Source: Petrosia ficiformis (taxonomy: Eukaryota; Porifera; Demospongiae; Haplosclerida; Petrosiidae). From it: 64,000 nt of DNA. Positions 57,801 to 64,000 of the stretch are shown here, in pieces. Positions within the stretch are counted from its first letter, which is position 1. Every line of letters begins with the position of its first letter. The notes beneath the pieces were generated by a model that was not told where the DNA came from, searched no databases, and was given only the letters and a program-made list of their open reading frames with translations. The position numbers and the translations under genes were made by a program. The stretch covers positions 37,349,212 to 37,413,211 of the forward strand of contig OX345636.1 in NCBI GenBank assembly GCA_947044365.1, written 5' to 3'.

Positions 57801-59880
57801 TAAACACTATACAAACTAGTAATAATTAATAGTTTTACTGGTAAATGTTATTCATGATAATATCAATTGACACTACACATACATGTATACAAATACTTAT
57901 CACATGTGTATAATAAAATCATGTCATATCCATGCTTGACTTCACTATTTATGAATCAGGGGAGTGGTTCAATCGTTCTCTGATTTGTTCCATTTTTACG
58001 ATTAAGAATCGTTTTTAAAAACGATTAAAAAAGTTAAAGCAATCTTTGCGCATGCGCATTTCAACAAGAAATCACATGAATGCCAAATATGGACATCGCC
58101 GGTGATTACCTACACTTTCAAACACTCGCCTTGCTACTTAAAATGCATAAGTTATACAAGGTTGTACTGAGGTGGGCGTTGCCCGTGGTACTACTATACT
58201 TTCAAGCGCTCGCCTTGGACTCTTCCTGGTGATAACGAAGCATAAGTTTGACATCATTGGCTTTGTTAACAACTCTTCTGTCCAGCAAAGTAAGTTACGT
58301 AGAATCTTCAGTCTAATAAAATACGAGAGTTATGGAGAATTAGATGTTAAACGCTCCACCCTAAAGTATTTTTATGAAGAACAGAAACGCCCATTTTAAT
58401 TATAGGTTAATTATTAACGCAAACGATCAGCATTGTAATCTCCAACGAATGCTATTATGAAACGTTAACGTTTTTATGTCCTGTACTGTATATGAGATAC
58501 ACTGTATATCAGTACCTTATATGGAATAGACAAAGTGTATAAGTCAATAAAGTCAACGTTTCGTCTTTGTAGTACGACCGTAGTACGAAACGGATCATAT
58601 TGTTCTTTTAATGTTTAAACAATTTAATTATTAATCATTTCTAAAATGTGGGCGTGGCTAACGAGCCAACGGCCAAGATTTTACTGTTAGATTCTCTCAG
58701 AAGAATTCAGATCTAAACAAAGTTGATATTCCAGAAGGTTAAGGCTCTGTACAACTCCGCCTGCAGTCACAGTTCTTCATTCCATGTGGAAATAGCAAAA
58801 CAATTGTCTTGACAAAGATGGGCGTGACCGCTAAAGACGGTCGAGTTTTATCAGATTCTCCTGCCTTCATAGATGTTAGGAAAGGCTTGAAGCTTCCCTT
58901 AAAGTTAGCATAAGGACTAGTGAGTATGTAGACAACTCCTCCAGTTCAGTTTTACAGACATGAAGCTTCAGTTTTCTTGGTGAATAATTGATGGTCAATT
59001 TTCCCATTATATAAACCGTTCCGTAGCCGTTTATATGATTATTTAATTACCGTTTAAACTGGATTTTGTCTGAGATTTTGCGTACTACGGAACGTAGAAT
59101 GTGCATAGTACAAAAACGAAACGTTAACTTTTTTTGACTTATATATACTGTATATATTTGTGTGAATTATGTTTGGGTGAGTATGTATGTTTGTAAATAC
59201 ATGTTTGTATGAGTGTATGTGTTTATGTTAGTGAGACAATAAAGGGAATATGTGTGTGAATAAATACTAGATACATACATTTGACCTAAACAATCACAAG
59301 TAGTTGAAACAGTACACTATGAGGTTAATTAAAATGAACATTTTGGCAAACACTGTATTCTTATAACAACATACATGTGTACATCAACTATACTGTTGAT
59401 TTGGTTTGTTTGTGTCATAATTCAATAGATTATAATTATTGTACATGGATTAGTTTACCAGCTTGTAGTGAAAATCAAGCCTTCATGAATAACGAATAAG
59501 CCAAAAATTGCAGTACACTATATGTATGCCTACTTCCTTTTGTAAGCCCCTCTCCCCCTACCAAACAATAACTTCCTGCCTATACCATTGATCATGGAAG
59601 CAATCATAGGGAGGAAGAAATGAAAATAGTAATATTAAACACTGTTAAGGAACTTCATAAAACATTTACATAAATAATGAAGACAATGTTCACAATAATG
59701 AAATATTCCTTGTCAGTATATCCACAATCAATATAACATGATATTTTAACTATTAATTTATAGAATGACACTTACATAAAAAGTATCGTTAGTCCAATTG
59801 AAATCTGTTTTAGAATCACTAACGAGAGATTCCACTTCTTTTTCATCTGAATACGGAATTGCCCAAAAGATCCTCATATT
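48489..59880 (-). CDS. Gene 2: ankyrin repeats - death domain protein (at least 8 exons)
   Basis: Eight exons join in frame to about 298 residues. Five ankyrin-type exons (residues 1-158) include two adjacent 33-residue repeats that are nearly identical. A lysine-rich linker (about 159-185) and a death domain (about 186-298) follow. The ankyrin exons, their phases and much intron sequence match gene 1, but the GTPase exon is absent and the C-terminus is a death domain instead of a CARD-like fold. Death domains pair with other death domains in caspase or NF-kB type signalling, so an adaptor role is likely (inference). Met2 in the first listed exon could be the start. The counterpart of gene 1 exon 3 (60.66 kb) is dead, and counterparts of exons 1-2 were not found, so the true 5' end is uncertain. 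Confidence 0.78.
49613..49657 (-). CDS. Gene 2 exon, linker
   Basis: Forty-five bases, phase 1 in and out, between TTTACAG and GTACTGTC. It encodes DKSTVTKKQEVSLP. Confidence 0.72.
49781..49817 (-). CDS. Gene 2 exon, lysine-rich linker
   Basis: Thirty-seven bases encoding KKQKVDKHLDKP and ending in phase 1 at GTAAGTAA. It parallels gene 1 exon 8, which has two extra codons. Confidence 0.8.
50042..50116 (-). CDS. Gene 2 exon, capping half-repeat
   Basis: Twenty-five codons, phase 0, between TTTACAG and GTATGTAC. DGDTALDIAKSYYSDNCIKL parallels gene 1 exon 7. Confidence 0.85.
50370..50969. mobile_element. TIR element, about 600 bp, in gene 2 intron
   Basis: Ends TAGAGCTGAGCGATAGTA and TACTATCGCTCAGCCCTA are inverted repeats with one mismatch. 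Inner sequence has further ACTATCG/CGATAGT inverted motifs. The homologous gene 1 intron (near 25605) lacks it. No clear target duplication was found; the AT-rich bases outside continue the inverted symmetry. The ends resemble the hAT-type MITE at 635. Confidence 0.75.
52160..52652. mobile_element. Foldback-type element enclosing a 30-bp minisatellite
   Basis: The outer inverted repeats start with TCACCTACTTCGTTTTTGCC (52160) and end with its complement (52652). A second, perfect 30-base inverted repeat (52263-52292 and 52504-52533; core CAAAGTCTGCTATGATCATC) lies inside. Between them are about five units of GGGCCCCTAGAGTGGTNATA (52346-52470). No coding and no clear target duplication were seen. 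Confidence 0.8.
53130..53228 (-). CDS. Gene 2 exon, 33-residue ankyrin repeat (duplicate 2)
   Basis: Ninety-nine bases, phase 0, between ACATAG and GTTAGTTC. It starts SGWTPIHGAAYSNSVDVL. Flanking intron sequence is also duplicated (52850-53290 against 54720-55150). Confidence 0.88.
53513..53870 (+). repeat. Interspersed repeat with ATCCCTAT...AGGGAT ends
   Basis: The best-preserved copy. It starts ATCCCTATAATTGCTTTCCC and ends AAAGCAATCATAGGGAT, an inverted pair. It shares a GTAGTTAAGGAAGTTACGT core with 33755-34134. Confidence 0.7.
54720..55150. repeat. Tandem duplicate of an ankyrin-exon segment
   Basis: This stretch matches 52850-53290 over exon and flanking intron, from CACCAAAATGGTAAAAGACA through the exon to the AGAAATGCATGACT stretch. 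It marks a recent unequal duplication of one ankyrin exon in gene 2. Confidence 0.85.
55000..55098 (-). CDS. Gene 2 exon, 33-residue ankyrin repeat (duplicate 1)
   Basis: Ninety-nine bases, phase 0, between ATATAG and GTTAGTTC. It starts DGDTPIHTAAYSNSVDVL. It is nearly identical to the next exon downstream; 29 of 33 residues match by eye. Confidence 0.88.
57668..57763 (-). CDS. Gene 2 exon, ankyrin repeat
   Basis: Thirty-two codons, phase 0, between TATACAG and GTAAGTG. SFVHQAASCNKVSILNMML and the tail GCDANIGDR form the repeat. It is homologous to gene 1 exon 5. Confidence 0.85.
57974..58430 (+). repeat. Fragment related to the Tc1-type element at 61.0 kb
   Basis: It shares TTTCAAACACTCG and GTGGGCGTTGCCCGT with 61545-61710. 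The 75-codon ORF at 58172-58399 lies within it and is probably not a host gene. It occupies a place where the homologous gene 1 intron has unrelated sequence. Confidence 0.5.
58538..59144. mobile_element. TIR element, about 600 bp, Tc1/mariner-like ends
   Basis: Ends TATAAGTCAATAAAGTCAAC and GTTAACTTTTTTTGACTTATA pair as inverted repeats with indels, and TA lies at both borders. Further inverted GTAGTACG/CGTACTAC motifs follow inward. No transposase was recognised. Confidence 0.6.
59776..59880 (-). CDS. Gene 2 exon, ankyrin-like repeat (first found)
   Basis: Thirty-five codons, phase 0, acceptor TATGCAG, donor GTAAGTG. FWAIPYSDEKEVESLVSD parallels gene 1 exon 4. An ATG at its second codon could start translation. 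The frame is also open upstream to 60027. Confidence 0.75.
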
Positions 59881-61015
59881 CTGCATAGAAAGTGGAGTAT
59901 TAATACAATACCTGATATACATGTACATGTATACATTAACATCAACTGTTTCATAATGAAGAGATAAAAAGCTGATATCAAGCTTCACTACTGTCAGAAA
60001 AGAGAAAGTTAAACTTGTCAAGTACATCTCTTAGAAATCTCTGACTTTGATTGTCTAGAATATTGACTATGAATATCATTATAATTACAAGTACTCTTAA
60101 AGAAAGGACATATATACATGTCCAACACCACAATGCTTGAAGAATATCCATACTGTCATACCACACTCATTATTACTAACCCAACCCCCTGGTATCATTT
60201 AGATACATGTATGAACTATGAATAGTAGTAGAAAATAATGTGTACTGAGAAGAATTCAATATCCAAGAATAAAGACATACATTGTACATGTTCAAACTAT
60301 GCTCACATACATGACCCCCTATTTGGTCTTGTGTTCTGTACTCAGACTGTGAATATAATTATGATAAAATGATCTTTAATGTCTTTGTGTATATAAACAT
60401 TTACCCAAGTCAGTATACATGTAACCATTATACATGTAATTATACTCTATTATTGATTTATGTAAACTGTATAATATACTTATGTATCATAAATTAATAA
60501 GTATAATATTATAAAGTGAGTACAGCTTGTATATTATGACATAATATATCTATTGCCTTTTTCTGAATGTACTGTACATGTCGTTAAACACCTTTTGTTT
60601 TTATAAATGTCAATGAAATAAATTGTATGAAATCTAAACTGTATACCTATTGTCATTAAATAACATCAGGGGGTTGGGTCAGCCCAAAGGGTGTGTGGTT
60701 ACTGTTTACTGCATTTCGGTGTGGTTGGATCTTACTTGCTTTCATCCAACATCACATTTGACATGTCAATAAGTCATACATGTACATGTATATTCTACAT
60801 GTACACATGTACATTTTGTATATTCATAACCAAATAATGTGACCTATATAACAAGATACCCCATGTATGTGTACAGTTCAATGAAAGTGAGAATAGTCGA
60901 TATGTTGGTTTTATAAAAGCTGATGTGTAATACACAAAGTGTTAGTACTGAAACACAAAGTCATTAAATAACAATTCAGTAATTGATGAAACAGACAGCA
61001 GTTAATGTACATTTA
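59881..61015. other. 5' flank or first intron of gene 2, with a dead exon copy
   Basis: The stretch near 60650-60730 matches the surroundings of gene 1 exon 3 (40668-40721). On the minus strand it reads PDVI followed by two stops, so that exon is dead here. A short minus-strand frame, 60166-59978, ends in SQRFLRDVLDKFNFLF; it may be chance. No other coding was recognised. Confidence 0.5.
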
Positions 61016-62060
61016 CAGTAGCCCTCAAAAAAAAGTTCCCATACCGTAGATGTAGTACGTACGTGCTACGTTACTTACCGTATTACGCTATTACTACTTA
61101 CGTGTAGATGGCTACGCACTTATTGCGCAGTGTAACGTACATAATTATGTAAAATTATAATTGCCACACCTTAGTGACACGTGCCTAGGCCTAACGTCTG
61201 CGGTTTATTTCGTTTCTTTAGCGTTTCTGTTAGGTCTGTCTTATTCTTCGTTTATTTCTCTTTCTGCATCTACTTTCTATCTTCGTTCTTAAGTTCTTTT
61301 CAGAACTACTAAGTGTGTTACGATGGTTTATGTCAAGCAGCAGATTCTCTTCTACCACAGTAAAGGTTTTAGAGTGCCTACTATTGCCAAGAAACTTCAA
61401 GAAGAAGGCTAGCAGACGAGGAATACACAAATTTATAACTCTACAGTTCATCTGGAAGGATTTGTAGACGACATGGCTCTGGATGGCCGTCAAAAATAAC
61501 GGCAGAAATCAGAAGTATAGTTGACTTACAGATGACTACTACAGTTTCAAACACTCGTCTTGCTGCTTTCCTGCAGCTAACGAAGCATGTTTCTGGTATC
61601 AATGGCTTTCTTAGAAGGTCTTCTGTATGACTAAGTGAGTTAAAAGTCATGGTTGCTCAAAATTCAGACGTTATACAGACTAGACAAAAAGTGGGCGTTG
61701 CCCGTCGACTACTATACTTACAAACGTTCGCCTTTCTCTCTTTCTGCTGATAGAAAAGTATAAATTTTACATAAATGGTTTTTTTTAAAGACTCTTCTTT
61801 CCACAAAGCAAGTTAGAATGTTGAGTCTTATACATGTAAAATATGAGAGTTATAGTGTTGAAAATTTCTATAGACGAAAACTCAATTATAGTCGGTAAAG
61901 GGTTAATTAATCACTCTTTAATTATTATTTGTAATGTGGGCGTATACGTACCGTAACGTATACAAACTACGTACGTATCATAGCGTACTCACAGCGTAAT
62001 ACGCAAGTTGTACGTGCGTAGTACGTTTACTGTACGGGAACTTTTTATTGAGGGCTACTG
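61016..62060 (+). mobile_element. Tc1/mariner-type element, 1045 bp, N-terminal remnant only
   Basis: Ends CAGTAGCCCTCAA...GTTCCC (61016) and GGGAAC...TTGAGGGCTACTG (ending 62060) are inverted repeats flanked by TA (61014-61015, 62061-62062). The TA duplication is diagnostic of this superfamily. From the ATG near 61323 the plus strand encodes VKQQILFYHSKGFRVPTIAK and, in another frame, GWPSKITAEIRSIVDLQ. These are helix-turn-helix parts of a Tc1-like DNA-binding region, with stops between. No DDE catalytic domain is present, so it is non-autonomous. Confidence 0.82.
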
Positions 62061-62329
62061 TATGTGTGACAAACACAAAAAGGAAATTATTCCCAAAAAT
62101 GAAGTGTCTAGAGGTTTTGTGTACGTACGTGTACATGTACATATACATGTACATGTATGTATATAGCATTTCCACATACTTTTCTATGGTCAGAGAATTC
62201 ATCCCACATATACATTGAACATATATGTTCCATGGTCCTTATATACAATTACACTTCTCTGCCTTTTCTATGACCATAGAATCCATTCTACATATACATG
62301 TTCATGTTAATTACCATTGTCATAGTAGA

Positions 62330-63300
62330 CACTAACAATAGTAAGAGCAGTCACTAACATCACTATTGTTACATTAGTGACTAATTTCACATTAGTCACT
62401 ATTGTCACAGCAGTCACCATAATCACCACAATCACGACAGTAATAATATCACTATTGTCATTATAGACCTTATAGACACAACTTTCATAGTAGTCACTAC
62501 TGTAACCATAGTTACAATAGTAATAACATAACTAATGCAAACCCTACTGTCACAATGAGTCAATACTTTCACAGTAGTTTGTCCCAATAGTCAAAATAAG
62601 AACATACATGTAATAGCGACTACTGTCACACGAGTCTAAGGATGTGCGATAATATCAATATAGTGAAGTAATTATCGTGATAAGTGATATCAAGAATCTA
62701 TATCACAATATAATTATAATATTTTTTATTTTTGCTTTTAATAATTATTATTGCTTGACACATGCGTTCATGCATGCGCAGTTCAGTTTGTACACAGGCT
62801 AGCAAGGATGTTGAAGGATAGCATGATTCGTTGGCTCCACTTGTAGTAGCCAAAAGCAAGATCTGGCAGTTATTCAGATTCAAGGTCGATGCTCCAACTA
62901 AATAGCAAAGAGGTAATTTGTCATTTGTGTAGGGGTGTTTACCTTACAGTGGCAACATGACAAATCTCTTTTATCATTTGCGGATTTGCTACATGGAGGA
63001 ACACAAAGCTTTAAAGTATCGCGATTATCGTGATAAACTTTATATGATAATTGGGACAGAAAATTTTTATGATACACATCCTTACACAAGTCCATACTAT
63101 CACAGTAGTTATATACTAATGTCACTGGTCACAGTAGTCACTACTATCAGAACCATCACTATTGTCACTACTGTCATAGTATTCACCTTAGTCAGGATAG
63201 CAATAAAATCACTATTGTCACTATAGACCCTATTGTCACAAGAGTCAATACTATCACAATAGTCACTACCTTCACTACTGTCACAATAGTCATTACTGTG
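62330..63300. repeat. Degenerate GTCACTA-rich repeat field
   Basis: Loose repeats of GTCACTATTGTCACAGTAGTC type run from 62330 to 62636 and continue from 63085 to 63300, split by the hAT-type element. Confidence 0.7.
62637..63084. mobile_element. hAT-type MITE, 448 bp, 8-bp target duplication with one mismatch
   Basis: Ends TAAGGATGTG (62637) and CACATCCTTA (ending 63084). CACGAGTC precedes and CACAAGTC follows. The inner sequence has AATATCAATATAGTG and repeated ATTATCGTGATAA inverted motifs. It inserted into the GTCACTA-rich field. Confidence 0.8.
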
Positions 63301-64000
63301 ATAATAATCAGGGTTCTATCTATGGGGATATAGGGGTAGAAGCTTCTATCCCAAAGTTATTGAAAGAACTATATACTGTATATATTGATCATTACAAACA
63401 ATTGAAGAAAAGGAAATTAGTCTATTATTCATACTATTACATTGTGATCAGCTGCTAAAACTATCTCATCAGAACAGTAAAAAGGGGTGTGGTCTAGCAT
63501 ACTTTTAATGATTGTGTTAGATCTTTGATAAATAGGAAATCCAACAGATGATATTGTTTTAGTCAGCTCAAAAATGAATGAGAAAATATAGCTCACTGTT
63601 TCAGGGTTATAATCAATGTAATAGATAAACATGAAAATAACAATACTTCTTATAATACAATGTTCAAGAGATGACAATGAACCATGCAAAGATTTTCATG
63701 AGATTCATCAACACATTGTGTATAAGGTCACCCTCTGAATGGTTGTTTTTGATCCCTATATCTATGGTGAATACTTGTAGTTAGTATTAGTTGTTGATAT
63801 GCCATCACAATTTGGGTTCCTACAATTGTTGCATCAGCAACGTGATAAGCATGGTTGGTGGCTAAGGAACAAAGAGGAAAGTGAGCAGCCTTCCCTATCC
63901 ACCTCAAAACCAATCAACAAAGAGGAACACAAATCTACCATTTTGGAGCAAAAAAGTTCATTCCAAGAATTTTCTTGTGTTGTAACAACTTATTACCATT
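63301..64000. other. Right edge, weak minus-strand ORFs
   Basis: Minus-strand frames 63689-63429 (86 codons) and 63913-63728 (61 codons) are open but show no recognised motif or convincing splice sites. They may be parts of a gene continuing beyond the window. Confidence 0.3.

Noticed and set aside
58172..58399. Plus-strand 75-codon ORF as a host gene
   Set aside because: It lies within a fragment similar to the Tc1-type element at 61 kb and has no recognised domain.

Overview
The window looks like a piece of a demosponge genome (Amphimedon-like; inferred from the gene families, the AT-rich sequence, the small phase-matched exons and the constant recurrence of the palindrome TACATGTA). It is eukaryotic: coding sequence lies in short exons with GT/AG borders, nearly all on the minus strand, separated by introns full of transposons and tandem repeats. 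No tRNA, rRNA or CRISPR array was recognised.

Two related genes organise most of the window. Gene 1 (minus, 44386 down to 16249) has twelve exons that join in one reading frame, giving about 1023 residues: a short N-terminus, an ankyrin-type region with one repeat per exon, a lysine-rich linker, a Roco-like GTPase (Roc P-loop and switch II, then a COR-like region) in one 2 kb exon, and a C-terminal CARD/death-fold-like domain. Gene 2 (minus, about 59880 down to 48489) has the same ankyrin-and-linker half, with similar intron sequence, but ends in a death domain. The pair looks like one duplicated ankyrin sensor half joined to two different death-fold outputs, as expected of an innate-immunity or cell-death signalling family (inference).

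Region by region: 1-3100 holds a possible first exon, a hAT-type MITE and two broken RecQ-like helicase fragments in opposite orientations. 3218-8916 is a decayed tandem copy of the 3' half of gene 1 (copy A of the block at 14266-21226). 9004-14168 is transposon territory: an unrecognised exon, a broken MULE-like transposase gene with a SWIM zinc finger, and a 2.0 kb terminal-inverted-repeat element carrying an intact Ulp1-like protease plus PHD finger ORF. 16249-44386 is gene 1, whose introns hold a 9-bp satellite array, a decayed BEL/Pao LTR retrotransposon, hAT-type elements and a 48-bp minisatellite. 44400-48488 has weak coding-like exons and a 1.7 kb, 29-bp minisatellite. 48489-59880 is gene 2, with a recently duplicated ankyrin exon and several inverted-repeat elements. 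59881-64000 contains a decayed gene-2 exon, a 1.05 kb Tc1/mariner-type element with only a helix-turn-helix remnant, and a hAT-type MITE inside degenerate GTCACTA-rich repeats.

Exon borders come from reading splice consensus, frame and family resemblance by eye; no transcript data or database search was available.
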